Numbered from the stretch's first letter, positions 43,467 through 52,685 are shown. The stretch: 64,000 bases of DNA from Achromobacter arsenitoxydans SY8 (GCF_000236785.1 NZ_AGUF01000001.1:62001-126000), one strand, 5' to 3'. Program-made: numbers and translations. The notes: generated by a model not told the origin, from the sequence alone.

Positions 43467-45491
43467 TCAGGCCGATTTGGGCGCGTTTTCCAGCTTGAGC
43501 CCGGCCAGCTGCCGGATGAATACCGGGATGCAGATCGCCAGGCCGACCAGCCCGCTGGTCAGCCCCGGCAGGATCGTCAGCAGCGCGCCGATGGTGCACA
43601 CCCAGCGTTCCCAGCTCTTCATGCCGACCAGCATGTAGCGCGAGAACGCCGCCGACAGCAGCACCAGCCCGACCATGCAGCCGAACAGGGTCACGAAGAA
43701 GTCGTACCACGTGAAGCCCTGCACCGAGATCAGCAATGACGGCGAAAACACGAACACGAACGGCACGATGAGCTTGGTGATGCCCAGCCTGAACGCCGTA
43801 TTCCCGGTCTTGAAGGGGTCGCTGCCCGCCATGCCCGCCGCCGCGTAGGCCGCCAGCGCCACCGGCGGCGTGATGTCCGCCAGGATGCCGAAATAGAACA
43901 CGAAAAAGTGCGCCGCGATGGGCTGCACGCCCAGCTGCACCAGCGTGGGGGCGGCCACGGCCACCATGATCAGGTAGTTGGCGGTCGTGGGAATGCCGCA
44001 GCCCATCAGGATGCAGACCAGGCCGGTCATGATGAGCGCGGCGATCAGCGTCAGCGACTGCATGTTGGCGACGGCGTCGGGTATCACCATCGCCGCGCCG
44101 CCGGCAATCGCCTGCGCCGCCGAAATCACGATGTACGAGATCTTGAAGCCCACGCCGGTAAGCGTTACGACGCCGATCACGATGCCTACCGTGCCGGCGG
44201 CCGCGCCCACGGCCAGCGCGTACTTCGCGCCGGTTTCAAAGGCTTCGTACAGGTCGCGCCAGCGCAGCCGCTGGAACGGATTCAGCAGGCCCACGATGAT
44301 GCAGCCCGTGATGCCGGCAAAGGCCGCCAGGTACGGGGTGCGGCCGCTGGCCAGCACGCCGATCAGCAGGACCAGCGGGATCAGCGTGGGCCAGCGCATC
44401 TTGAACGACTGCTTCAGCTTGGGCATTTCCTCGGGGGTCAGACCGCGCAGGCCTTCGCGCTTGGCTTCGAAGTGCACCTGCATGAACATGCCGAAGAAGT
44501 ACAGGAACGCCGGGAAGATGCCCGCAATGGCGATCTGCTGGTACGGGATGCCCAGGAATTCGATCATCAGGAAGGCCGCCGCGCCCATGATGGGGGGCGT
44601 GATCTGGCCGCCCGTGCTGCTGGCGGCTTCGACGCCCGCCGCGAAATGCCGCGGATAGCCGATGCGGATCATGGCGGGAATGGTCAGCGATCCCACCGTC
44701 ACCGCATTGGCCACGGACGAGCCGGACAGCATGCCGAACATGGCCGAGCCGAACACCGACACCTTGGCCGGCCCGCCGGCGTAGCGGCCGGCGATGGTCG
44801 ACGCGACATCCAGGAACAGCTGGCCCAGCCCGATCCGGGTGGCCAGGACGCCGAACAGCACGAAGTGGAACACGTAGGTCGCCACCACGCCCACCGCCAC
44901 GCCGTATACGCCCTGGCTGGTCAGATACATGTGGTTGACGATCTGGGACCAGTTATTGCCCGCGTGCTGCAGCAGCCCCGGGAAGTACGGGCCGAACATG
45001 GCGTAGGCCATGAACACCAGCGCAATGATCGGCAACGGCCACCCCATGGCGCGGCGCGTGGCCTCCAGCAGGCCGATCAGCAGGATCGAGCCCATGAAGA
45101 CGTCGATGGGCAGCGGGTTGCCCACGCGGAACGCCAGGTCTTCAAAGATGTAGGGGATGTAGAGCACCGACAGGGCCAGCGCGATGGCGATGATCCAGTC
45201 GTACAGGGGAATGCCGCCGGGCGCGTACCAGGTGGACCGGGGTTCGCGCTGGTAGTGCGATTTGGAGAACCCGAAAACCAGGAAGATCAGGCTGAGCACG
45301 AAAGCCAGATGCACGCCGCGGTGCGTGGCTTCGCGCAGCAGCCCGAAGCCGGCGGTGTAGTAGTGAAAGATCGAAAGCGTGACCAGCAGGCCCGACACGA
45401 TCCAGGTGGCGGTCTTGTCCAGCGGGCGGAAGCGGATTTCCGAGTCGTACTTCTCCGCCAGCTGCTGGGTTTTCTCGTGATCAATTTCCAT
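43467..45491 (-). CDS. TRAP transporter fused permease (4TM-12TM, TAXI type)
   Basis: A 674-residue inner-membrane protein that combines the small (DctQ-like) and large (DctM-like) TRAP permeases in one chain. SGSSVANAVTVGSLTIPAMIRIGYPRHFAAGVEAASSTGGQITPPIMGAAAFLM is the strongly conserved DctM block (residues ~265-320), and a second one includes GCGIPTTANYLIMVAVAAPTL. The ATG at 45491 is chosen over an in-frame TTG at 45506. It works with the TAXI receptor encoded just upstream, using an ion gradient to import dicarboxylate- or glutamate-like solutes. Confidence 0.93.
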   Translation of the reverse strand: MEIDHEKTQQLAEKYDSEIRFRPLDKTATWIVSGLLVTLSIFHYYTAGFGLLREATHRGVHLAFVLSLIFLVFGFSKSHYQREPRSTWYAPGGIPLYDWIIAIALALSVLYIPYIFEDLAFRVGNPLPIDVFMGSILLIGLLEATRRAMGWPLPIIALVFMAYAMFGPYFPGLLQHAGNNWSQIVNHMYLTSQGVYGVAVGVVATYVFHFVLFGVLATRIGLGQLFLDVASTIAGRYAGGPAKVSVFGSAMFGMLSGSSVANAVTVGSLTIPAMIRIGYPRHFAAGVEAASSTGGQITPPIMGAAAFLMIEFLGIPYQQIAIAGIFPAFLYFFGMFMQVHFEAKREGLRGLTPEEMPKLKQSFKMRWPTLIPLVLLIGVLASGRTPYLAAFAGITGCIIVGLLNPFQRLRWRDLYEAFETGAKYALAVGAAAGTVGIVIGVVTLTGVGFKISYIVISAAQAIAGGAAMVIPDAVANMQSLTLIAALIMTGLVCILMGCGIPTTANYLIMVAVAAPTLVQLGVQPIAAHFFVFYFGILADITPPVALAAYAAAGMAGSDPFKTGNTAFRLGITKLIVPFVFVFSPSLLISVQGFTWYDFFVTLFGCMVGLVLLSAAFSRYMLVGMKSWERWVCTIGALLTILPGLTSGLVGLAICIPVFIRQLAGLKLENAPKSA

Positions 45492-45660
45492 CGCGGTAAT
45501 TCTCAAGGTGATTCAACAAGCAGGGCCGCACATCGGCGGCCCTGCTCAAACGCGGCGCAACCAGCAAACGCCGCGGACATAACGAACTGCCAGTACTACT
45601 CAGGCAAATGCCCAGCCAACCAAGCGGCCAAAAGAACCCAATCTCCCAAGCGGGGCCGCG

Positions 45661-45722
45661 CGGAGCCGGGCTCCGCCGGTCCGCATCGGCGCCCCCTCGA
45701 GGGGGAAGCGCCGCAGGCGCTT
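45661..45722. repeat. Cluster of GC-rich palindromes between TAXI and TRAP permease genes
   Basis: Three palindromic units lie together: CGGAGC-CGG-GCTCCG (45661-45675), CCCCCTCGAGGGGG (45692-45705) and AAGCGCC-GCA-GGCGCTT (45706-45722). They begin 11 bases after the TAXI stop (minus strand). The composition resembles dispersed intergenic repeats common in Achromobacter/Bordetella genomes. They could stabilise the upstream mRNA end and set the receptor above the permease. The remainder of the 242-base gap has no gene. Confidence 0.65.
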
Positions 45723-45733
45723 CGGGGGTGGGC

Positions 45734-46696
45734 TTATTTCAGCAGGCCGATTTCCTTATAGAACTTCTCGGCGCCCGGGTGGAACGGAATGCCGGCGCCC
45801 TTGATGGCGTTGTCGCGGGTGATCAGCTTGCCCTTGGCGTGGCCGTTGTCCAGCGTCTTGCGCGTGGCGTCGCTGTACAGCGCCTTGGTCACGTCGTAGA
45901 CGACCTGTTCCGGCAGCTTGGCCGAAGTGACCATCTGCGCGTTGACCGAAATGGTCTTCACTTCGCCGACGTTCTGATACGTGTTGGCGGCAATGGTGTC
46001 CGGCGTGAAGAACTCCTGCTTGGCCCGCAGGGCGTCGATTTCCGGGCCGACCAGCGGCACGATTTCGATTCCGGCGCCGCTGGAAGCCAGTTCGGCGATG
46101 GCGCCGGCGGGAGCGCCGCCCACGAAGAAGAACGCGTCCAGGCCGCCGTCCTTGAGCTTGTCGCCGGCCTGGTTGGGCTTGAGGTATTCGGCCTTGATGT
46201 CCTTGTCGGTCATGCCGTAGGCGCCCAGGATCAGGCGCACGTCGACCAGGGTGCCGGAACCCGGCTCGTCCATGGACACGCGCTTGCCCTTCAGGTCGGC
46301 CACGCTCTTGATGCCCGCGCCCTTGCGCGTGACCAGGTGGATGCTTTCCGGATACAGGGTGGCGATCAGGCGCAGGTCCTGGGCCTTGGGCTTGCCTTCG
46401 AAGGTGCCGGTGCCGCTATAGGCCCAGTACGCCACGTCCGATTGCGTGAAGCCCGCTTCGAACGAGCCGCCCAGGATGCCGTTGATGTTGGCCACGGAGC
46501 CGTTGGAGGCGACCGCGGTGGCGACCAGCTTGCCGGGTTGCGACACGGCGTTGGCGATGATGCCGCCGATCGGGTAGTAGGTGCCCGCGGTGCCGCCCGT
46601 GCCGATGCGGAAGAACTGCTGGGCTTGTGCGGAACCCGTGGCGCCGACGGCGGCGACCGCGACGGTCAGGGCGGTAATCCAGTGCTTGAGTTTCAT
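45734..46696 (-). CDS. TAXI-family TRAP solute receptor
   Basis: A 320-residue periplasmic protein with a Sec signal (MKLKHWITALTVAVAAVGATGSAQA, cleavage before QQFFRIGTG). IGTGGTAGTYYPIGGIIANAV is the diagnostic TAXI motif, and KGKRVSMDEPGSGTLVDVRLIL follows as expected. GGAGAAG lies before the ATG at 46696. It delivers substrate to the fused TRAP permease. Confidence 0.94.
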   Translation of the reverse strand: MKLKHWITALTVAVAAVGATGSAQAQQFFRIGTGGTAGTYYPIGGIIANAVSQPGKLVATAVASNGSVANINGILGGSFEAGFTQSDVAYWAYSGTGTFEGKPKAQDLRLIATLYPESIHLVTRKGAGIKSVADLKGKRVSMDEPGSGTLVDVRLILGAYGMTDKDIKAEYLKPNQAGDKLKDGGLDAFFFVGGAPAGAIAELASSGAGIEIVPLVGPEIDALRAKQEFFTPDTIAANTYQNVGEVKTISVNAQMVTSAKLPEQVVYDVTKALYSDATRKTLDNGHAKGKLITRDNAIKGAGIPFHPGAEKFYKEIGLLK

Positions 46697-46845
46697 GCGG
46701 GCTTCTCCGGTATTTGTTGACGGATGTATCAAGTGACGCGGCGCGTCTTCTCATTCCTGCGGCGGCGATGCGACGCTGCGGAAGGGCCTCCCCTTGGGGG
46801 CCATTTTCATGATGAAATTCTGTCATGTAGACCTCTCGTAGCCAA

Positions 46846-46916
46846 TGGTTACGGGGCTATCGTTTACCTGGGGGTGAGCACCCCCTTTGGTTATGGGTGG
46901 TCCCGTTTTGGTTATG
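46846..46916. promoter_or_regulatory. Phased TGGTTA direct repeats in the TAXI / D-threonine-aldolase divergent region
   Basis: TGGTTA occurs at 46846, 46888 and 46909, offsets of 42 and 21 bases, that is whole multiples of two helical turns. The last two copies extend to an identical 10-mer TTTGGTTATG. Between them lies a GGGGG-TGAGCA-CCCCC palindrome (46870-46885). A regulator binding one helical face is likely. Spacing to the start codon at 46959 fits an activator site. Confidence 0.45.
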
Positions 46917-46958
46917 CGTGCGCCTGCTTCCCACGCGGTCAGACAACGGAGTCACAGG

Positions 46959-48098
46959 ATGTCCCAGGAAGTCATACGCGGCATAGCGCTGCCCCCGCCC
47001 GCACAGCCGGGCGATCCCTTGTCCCGCGTCGATACGCCCAGCCTGGCGCTGGACCTGGCGCCGTTCGAGGCCAACCTGCGCGCGATGCAGGCCTGGGCCG
47101 ACCGCCATGATGTAGCCCTGCGCCCGCACGCCAAGGCGCACAAGTGCCCGGAAATCGCGCTGCGCCAGCTCGCCCTGGGCGCGCGCGGCATCTGCTGCCA
47201 GAAGGTCAGCGAAGCCCTGCCCTTCGTGGCGGCCGGCATCCGCGACATCCACATCAGCAACGAAGTCGTCGGCCCGGCCAAGCTGGCGCTGCTGGGGCAG
47301 CTGGCGCGCGTCGCCAAGATGAGCGTGTGCGTGGACAACGCGCAGAACCTGGCGCAGGTGTCGCAGGCCATGACCCAGGCCGGCGCACAGATCGACATTC
47401 TGGTCGAGGTGGACGTGGGCCAGGGCCGTTGCGGCGTGTCGGACGACGCCCTGGTGCTGGCGCTGGCGCAGCAGGCGCGCGACCTGCCGGGCGTGAACTT
47501 CGCGGGCCTGCAGGCCTATCACGGTTCCGTCCAGCACTACCGCACGCGCGAAGAGCGCGCCCAGGTGTGCCGCCAGGCGGCGCGCATCGCCGCGTCCCAT
47601 GCGCAGCTGCTGCGCGAAAGCGGCATCGCGTGCGACACGATCACGGGCGGCGGCACGGGCAGCGCCGAATTCGACGCGGCCAGCGGCGTCTACACCGAAT
47701 TGCAGGCAGGCTCGTACGCGTTCATGGACGGCGACTACGGCGCGAACGAATGGGATGGCCCGCTATCGTTCCAGAACAGCCTGTTTGTCCTGGCCACGGT
47801 CATGAGCGCGCCCGCGTCCGACCGCGTGATCCTGGACGCCGGGCTGAAGTCCACCACGGCGGAATGCGGCCCGCCCGCCATCTACGACGCGCAGGGGCTG
47901 ACCTACATCGCCATCAACGACGAGCACGGCGTTGTGCGCGTGGAGCCGGGGGCGCAGGCGCCCGCGCTGGGATCGGTGCTGCGGCTGGTGCCTTCGCACG
48001 TGGACCCCACCTTCAACCTGCATGACGGGCTGGTGGTGGTGCGCGACGGCGTCGTAGAAGATATCTGGGAAATCGCGGCGCGCGGTTTTTCGCGCTGA
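46959..48098 (+). CDS. D-threonine-aldolase / DSD1-type PLP enzyme
   Basis: A 379-residue fold-type III (alanine-racemase-like) PLP enzyme. RPHAKAHK holds the Schiff-base Lys59, and the C-terminal SHVDPTFNLHD supplies the metal ligands His347 and Asp349. These features define the D-threonine aldolase / D-3-hydroxyaspartate dehydratase group, which acts on D-configured beta-hydroxy amino acids. The start at 46959 has GGAG upstream. It is divergent from the TAXI receptor, hinting that the transporter may bring in its substrate or a related compound. Confidence 0.9.
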   Translation: MSQEVIRGIALPPPAQPGDPLSRVDTPSLALDLAPFEANLRAMQAWADRHDVALRPHAKAHKCPEIALRQLALGARGICCQKVSEALPFVAAGIRDIHISNEVVGPAKLALLGQLARVAKMSVCVDNAQNLAQVSQAMTQAGAQIDILVEVDVGQGRCGVSDDALVLALAQQARDLPGVNFAGLQAYHGSVQHYRTREERAQVCRQAARIAASHAQLLRESGIACDTITGGGTGSAEFDAASGVYTELQAGSYAFMDGDYGANEWDGPLSFQNSLFVLATVMSAPASDRVILDAGLKSTTAECGPPAIYDAQGLTYIAINDEHGVVRVEPGAQAPALGSVLRLVPSHVDPTFNLHDGLVVVRDGVVEDIWEIAARGFSR

Positions 48099-48130
48099 TC
48101 CGCGCCGCCGGCCCGGGCACGTTCAGGACG

Positions 48131-48162
48131 AAAAAGGCCAGCGGGGCGCAGCCCCGCCAGCC
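48131..48162 (-). terminator. Intrinsic terminator of the entericidin gene
   Basis: A 12-bp stem with two G-U pairs around a TGC loop, followed on the minus strand by five U residues (48135-48131). It starts about 20 bases past the entericidin stop. Confidence 0.8.
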
Positions 48163-48183
48163 TCGAATCCAGGTGTACAGCGC

Positions 48184-48312
48184 CTACTTGGCCTGGTTCT
48201 GGATCTTTTCCCCACCACGTTCGATGTCTTTGCCGGCACCTTCCATCGTGTTGCAACCGGCGGTCACGGCGGCAATCGCCAGCATCAGCGCAAGCCAAAT
48301 TCGATGGGTCAT
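48184..48312 (-). CDS. Entericidin A/B-family lipoprotein
   Basis: A tiny gene of 42 codons. The product begins MTHRIWLALMLAIAAVTAGC, a lipoprotein signal with the lipid-carrying Cys20, then NTMEGAGKDIERGGEKIQNQAK, the conserved entericidin tail. AAGGAG lies eight bases before the ATG. Entericidins are small envelope lipoproteins; in E. coli EcnA/EcnB act as an antidote/bacteriolytic pair expressed in starvation. Here a single copy is present. The gene upstream in the same direction encodes a CsbD stress protein. Confidence 0.92.
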   Translation of the reverse strand: MTHRIWLALMLAIAAVTAGCNTMEGAGKDIERGGEKIQNQAK

Positions 48313-48371
48313 TTTTTTCTCCTTCGGGCGTTCATTGGACATAGCGGGGTCCTGCCTGACGGCAGCCGCGC

Positions 48372-48554
48372 CTACTTGTCCAGCAAGTCGCGTGCCTGAT
48401 CCTTGGCTTCGCCCACATTGCGCTGCACTTTGCCCACTGTCTTTTCCGCCTTGCCTTCGGCCTCCGTCCTGGGGTTGCCGGTCACTTTGCCGGCGGTTTC
48501 CTTGATCGCGCCCTTGACTTCCTTGGCGGCGCCCTTGATTCGGTCCTTGTCCAT
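48372..48554 (-). CDS. CsbD-family stress-response protein
   Basis: A 60-residue hydrophilic protein, MDKDRIKGAAKEVKGAIKETAGK..., with CsbD-type Lys/Glu/Gly repeats over its full length. AAGGAG precedes the ATG at 48554; the long open frame upstream is not coding. CsbD proteins are induced by general stress in many bacteria but have no known biochemical role. It lies 59 bases before the entericidin gene, so the two may be co-transcribed. Confidence 0.92.
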   Translation of the reverse strand: MDKDRIKGAAKEVKGAIKETAGKVTGNPRTEAEGKAEKTVGKVQRNVGEAKDQARDLLDK

Positions 48555-48732
48555 GTCATCGCTCCTTGCGCTTCCGGTTGGGTGAAACCGCGCCGGGAGG
48601 ATCCATCGGCCCAATGTCCCGGCTACGGACGAAACCACTATAGGAACCGCAGCCTGCGCGCGAAAGAAGCGCACGCACCGGACCGCATGGTGCTTTTTTA
48701 CCGATGGCCTTAAGGCCCGGATTGGGGGCGGC

Positions 48733-49470
48733 TCAGGCCGCCAGGTTGGTCATCCCCAGGAATTGCCGAAGTTCGGGCGTGGCGGGCGTTGTGAAAAGCT
48801 CTTCCGGCGGCCCGATCTCATGCACCCTGCCCTGGTGCATGAACACCACGCGGTCGCAGACTTCGCGCGCGAAGCGCATTTCGTGCGTGACCATCAGCAG
48901 GGTCATGCCGTCGGCCGCCAGTTCGCGCACCACGGCCAGCACTTCGTTGACCAGTTCCGGATCCAGTGCCGAGGTAATTTCGTCGCACAGCAGCGCCAGC
49001 GGCTGCATCGCCAGGGCGCGCGCGATCGCCACGCGCTGCTGCTGGCCGCCGGACAGTTCTTCCGGCCAGGCGTCGAACTTGTGGGCCAGCCCCACCCGGG
49101 TCAGCATCACGCGCGCCATGTCGGCCGCCTCGCGTTCGGGCATGCGCTTGGCCACCATCGGCGACAGCATCACGTTGCGTCCCACGGTCAGGTGCGGGAA
49201 CAGATTGAACTGCTGAAAGATCATTCCGACCTTCAGCCGCAGCGCGCGCAGCCGCAGCTCGTCGTCGCCCAGCTGCGCATCGGCCACCATGATCGCGCCG
49301 CCGTCGATCTGCTCCAGGCCGTTGATGCACCGCAATAGCGTGCTCTTGCCCGAGCCGCTCTTGCCGATGATGGCAATTACCTCGCCGGGATCGACGCGTA
49401 AGGTCACCCCTTTGAGGACTTCGTTGTCGCCGAATTTCTTGCGTACGTCTTCAAGGGCGATGAGGGGCAT
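48733..49470 (-). CDS. Polar amino-acid ABC transporter ATPase (GlnQ-like)
   Basis: A 245-residue ATPase with Walker A GKSGSGKST, the FQQFNLFPHLTVGRNVMLSP Q-loop typical of GlnQ/HisP, signature LSGGQQQRVAIARALA, Walker B ALLCDEITSALDPE and VTHEMRFA. It overlaps the upstream permease gene by 20 bases. It powers uptake of a polar amino acid. Confidence 0.94.
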   Translation of the reverse strand: MPLIALEDVRKKFGDNEVLKGVTLRVDPGEVIAIIGKSGSGKSTLLRCINGLEQIDGGAIMVADAQLGDDELRLRALRLKVGMIFQQFNLFPHLTVGRNVMLSPMVAKRMPEREAADMARVMLTRVGLAHKFDAWPEELSGGQQQRVAIARALAMQPLALLCDEITSALDPELVNEVLAVVRELAADGMTLLMVTHEMRFAREVCDRVVFMHQGRVHEIGPPEELFTTPATPELRQFLGMTNLAA

Positions 49471-50107
49471 GCAACTTCCTTTCCAGCCTGAGGCTGAGGC
49501 GCGACAGGGGCCAGCACAGCGCGAAGTAGATCAGCGCGGCGCAGGCATAGACGGTGAAGGGACTGAAGGTGGCGTTGGTGATCACCGTGGCCGCCTTCGA
49601 CAATTCCGTGAAGCCGATGATCGAGGTCAGCGCAGTGCTCTTGACGATCTGCACCGCAAAGCCCACGGTGGGCGCGACCGCGATGCGCAGCGCCTGCGGC
49701 AGCACGACGTAGCGCATCTGCTGCACGTATCCCAGCGCCAGGCTGGCCGACGCTTCCCATTGTCCCTTCGGCACGGCTTCCACGCAGCCGCGCCAGATCT
49801 CCGCCAGGAACGCGCCCGACCACAACGTCAGCGCCGCGCCCGCCGCCAACCACGGCGGCACCTCCACGCCGATCAGCGACAGGCCGAAGAACGCCAGGAA
49901 CAGTTGCATGAGCAGCGGCGTTCCCTGGAACAGTTCGATATAGGCCCAGCTTGCGCGGCGCAGCGCCGCCACGCGCGACGTGCGCATCATCAGGGTCAGC
50001 AGGCCCATCAGCGCGCCGCCCGCGAAGGCCGCAAGCGAGAGCACGATGGTCCAGCGCGCCGCCAGCAGCAGATTGCGCACGATGTCCCAGGTCGAGAATT
50101 CAATCAT
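49451..50107 (-). CDS. Polar amino-acid ABC permease (GlnP/HisQ-like)
   Basis: A 218-residue permease with about five helices. The family motif ELFQGTPLLMQLFLAFFGL is followed by the EAA loop EASASLALGYVQQMRYVVLPQALRIAVAPTVG. The ATG at 50107 overlaps the other permease's stop by four bases. The two permeases form a heterodimer. Confidence 0.93.
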   Translation of the reverse strand: MIEFSTWDIVRNLLLAARWTIVLSLAAFAGGALMGLLTLMMRTSRVAALRRASWAYIELFQGTPLLMQLFLAFFGLSLIGVEVPPWLAAGAALTLWSGAFLAEIWRGCVEAVPKGQWEASASLALGYVQQMRYVVLPQALRIAVAPTVGFAVQIVKSTALTSIIGFTELSKAATVITNATFSPFTVYACAALIYFALCWPLSRLSLRLERKLHAPHRP

Positions 50108-50772
50108 CTTGCCGCCTTGCGGAACAGGCGCCTGCCGGCCATGCGCAAGAGCTGGCGCAGCAGCACGGCCAGCGCCAGATAGATGCCGGTGGTCACGAAA
50201 TAGACTTCGAACGCGCGGAAGTTGCGCGACTGGATGAAGTTGGCGGCGAAGGTCAGGTCTTCCGCCGCGATCTGCGAGCACACCGCCGACCCCAGCATCA
50301 CGATGACGATCTGCGACGACAGCGCGGGCCAGATGCGCATGAGCGCCGGCTTCAGCACCACGTGCCGGAAGACCTGCAGGCGCGACATGGCCAGGCTGGC
50401 GCCGGCCTCGTACTGGCCCTTGGGCGTGGCGTCGATACCTGCGCGGATGATCTCGGCGCTGTAGGCGCCCAGGTTCAACGCCATCGCCAGGCAGGCGGCC
50501 TGCATTTCGCCAAGCTGGATGCCCAGCGACGGCAGGCCGAAGAACACGAAGAAGAGCTGGATCAGGAAGGGGGTGTTGCGGATCAGCTCTACATAGGCCG
50601 TGACCGGCGCGCGCAGCCAGGCCGGGCCCTGCGTGCGCGCCCAGGCGCAGGCGATGCCCAGCGCCACGCCCGCCACGGCGCCGAACGCGATCAGTTCGAT
50701 GGTGACGCCGATGCCCTTGAGCAGCACCGGCGTGTACTCGAACACCGAGGCGAAATCGTACTGGTAAGCCAT
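50104..50772 (-). CDS. Polar amino-acid ABC permease (HisM-like partner)
   Basis: A 222-residue permease with ELIRNTPFLIQLFFVFFGLPSLGIQ and the EAA loop YEAGASLAMSRLQVFRHVVLKPAL. It begins 16 bases after the binding-protein gene and runs into the second permease with ATGA overlap. Operon order is receptor, permease, permease, ATPase. Confidence 0.93.
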   Translation of the reverse strand: MAYQYDFASVFEYTPVLLKGIGVTIELIAFGAVAGVALGIACAWARTQGPAWLRAPVTAYVELIRNTPFLIQLFFVFFGLPSLGIQLGEMQAACLAMALNLGAYSAEIIRAGIDATPKGQYEAGASLAMSRLQVFRHVVLKPALMRIWPALSSQIVIVMLGSAVCSQIAAEDLTFAANFIQSRNFRAFEVYFVTTGIYLALAVLLRQLLRMAGRRLFRKAAR

Positions 50773-50788
50773 GACGGCCGGCCCGGGC

Positions 50789-51571
50789 TTACAGGTCCTT
50801 GGGCAATTCCGCGCCCAGCCATTTCTGCGAGATCGCCGACAGCGAGCCGTCGCGCTTGGCCGCGGCCAGGATGTCGTTGACGCGGGCGCGCAGCTTGGGC
50901 TCGTCCTTGTTCATGCCGATGTAGCAGGGCGAATTCTTGATCAGGAACTTCGTCTCGGGTTTCTTGGCCGGATTGCGCGCCAGGATGGCGGCGGCGACCA
51001 CGTTGCCCGTGGCGATCAGCGGCACCTGGCCCGACAGGAAGGCGGTGATGGTGCCGTTGTTGTCCTCGTAGCGCTTGAGCGTGGCGGATTCGGGCGCGAT
51101 CTTGGACAGCTCGATGTCTTCCACCGCGCCGCGCGTCACGCCGATGGTCTTGCCGGCCAGGTCGGCGGCGGTCGCCACCTTCAGGTCGGCCGGACCGAAC
51201 ACGCCGTTGAAGAACGGCGCATAGGCGTCAGAGAAATCAATGGCCTTCTCGCGCTCGGCGTTCTTGCCCAGACTGGAGATCACCAGGTCCACCTTCTTGG
51301 TCTGCAGGTAGGGCACGCGGTTGGCGCTGGTGACGGGCACCAGTTCCAGCTTCACGCCCAGCTGCTTGGCGATGAGCTGGGCGGTGTCGATGTCGTAGCC
51401 CAGCGGCTTCATATCGGCGCCCACGGACCCGAACGGCGGAAAGTCCTGCGGCACGGCGATCTTGATGGTGCCCGCCTTGACGATATCGTCCAGCGCGTCG
51501 GCATGCGAAAGCGGCGCGGCCAGGATGCTGGCGGCGGCGCAAAGGGACAGCAACAGGGTTCTGCGTTTCAT
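50789..51571 (-). CDS. Polar amino-acid periplasmic binding protein
   Basis: A 260-residue family-3 binding protein. The Sec signal (MKRRTLLLSLCAAASILAAPLSHA) is followed by IKIAVPQDFPPFGSVGADMKPLGYDIDTAQLIAKQLG, the classic SBP_bac_3 start. KKVDLVISSLGKNAEREKAIDFSDAY matches the ligand-cleft region. AAGGAA lies before the ATG. The ligand is likely an amino acid or a close derivative. Confidence 0.94.
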   Translation of the reverse strand: MKRRTLLLSLCAAASILAAPLSHADALDDIVKAGTIKIAVPQDFPPFGSVGADMKPLGYDIDTAQLIAKQLGVKLELVPVTSANRVPYLQTKKVDLVISSLGKNAEREKAIDFSDAYAPFFNGVFGPADLKVATAADLAGKTIGVTRGAVEDIELSKIAPESATLKRYEDNNGTITAFLSGQVPLIATGNVVAAAILARNPAKKPETKFLIKNSPCYIGMNKDEPKLRARVNDILAAAKRDGSLSAISQKWLGAELPKDL

Positions 51572-51776
51572 AAGGAACTCTCCAGGGCCCGCACTGCCCG
51601 GCCGGGTCAATGCGTTGCACACCAAGTCGGTATACAAAGAGAGGCAACGCAAGTTCCATGCCATGTGCAAGCGCCCGGGCGGCATCGCCGGACCGTCCAG
51701 GCTGCGCCCTTTCTTGGTGCGGCGCATGCGCCGCAATCGGGCGCGACCGGCACCGGATTGGACCCGGCCGCCCTGT

Positions 51777-52685
51777 TCAGGCGTCTACGCAGGAAGCCAT
51801 CAAGCCCTCAAACCACTCCTGGAAGACTGCCAGCCGCCGCGAACGCTGGCGGCGGTGTGGGTAAAGCAGCGACACCGGCATGGACGCGGCGCGCGCGGCG
51901 GGCATCACTTCCACCAGTTCGCCAGCGTCCAGCAGGTGCTGTACGTCGAAGCGGGGAATCTGGATCAGGCCCAGTCCTGCCAGGCAGCAGGCGATATAGC
52001 TTTCGGCATTGTTCACGACCACCCTGCTGCGCAGCTGGAGCTGCTGCGCGCCGCCATCATCGGCCAGGAACTCCCAGGGCAGCTCCCGCCCCGTCCTGGG
52101 GGACGCATAGCCCACGGCCCAGTGCCCGCCGGCCAGGTCCCCGGGCTGCAACGGCTCTCCGTGTTCGCGCAGATAGGCCGGGCTGGCGCAGTTGATCAAG
52201 GAAATGCTGCCCAGCGGCCGCACCACCAGGCTGCTGTCGTGCAGCGCGCCGATGCGCACCGCGCAGTCCACGCCCTCCTGCACCAGGTCGATGGCGCGGT
52301 CGGTGGAACTCAGCATCACCTGCAGGCGCGGATGGCGGCGCAGCAGGCCGGGCAACTGCGGCGCGACCAGCCGGCGCGCCACGCGGCTGGGCACGTCGAT
52401 GCTGAGCCGGCCGGACACCTGGCGCTCGCTGGCCTGGAACAACTGGTCAATGTCTTCCACCTCGGCCAGCAGGGGGCGCACGCGTTCCAGCAGTTGCTCC
52501 CCGTCGGCCGTCAGCCGCACCTGCCGCGTCGTCCGGTGCAGCAGCCGCACGCCAAGTTGGGACTCAAGCTGCTGAATGGCGGCGGACACCGACGCGCGCG
52601 GCGCATCCAGGGCATTGGCCGCCTTGATGAAGCTGCCCATTTCCGCCACCTGTGCGAACACGCGGTACTGGTCGAATCGGTCCAT
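51777..52685 (-). CDS. LysR-family transcriptional regulator
   Basis: A 302-residue regulator. The N-terminal HTH (YRVFAQVAEMGSFIKAANALDAPRASVSAAIQQLESQLGVRLLHRTTRQVRLTADG) is complete, and a substrate-binding domain follows from ~residue 90. The style resembles regulators of short-chain dehydrogenases (DhaL/YafC type). It is encoded just downstream of a small membrane protein and an SDR on the same strand, which it may control. The ATG at 52685 is taken. Confidence 0.93.
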   Translation of the reverse strand: MDRFDQYRVFAQVAEMGSFIKAANALDAPRASVSAAIQQLESQLGVRLLHRTTRQVRLTADGEQLLERVRPLLAEVEDIDQLFQASERQVSGRLSIDVPSRVARRLVAPQLPGLLRRHPRLQVMLSSTDRAIDLVQEGVDCAVRIGALHDSSLVVRPLGSISLINCASPAYLREHGEPLQPGDLAGGHWAVGYASPRTGRELPWEFLADDGGAQQLQLRSRVVVNNAESYIACCLAGLGLIQIPRFDVQHLLDAGELVEVMPAARAASMPVSLLYPHRRQRSRRLAVFQEWFEGLMASCVDA

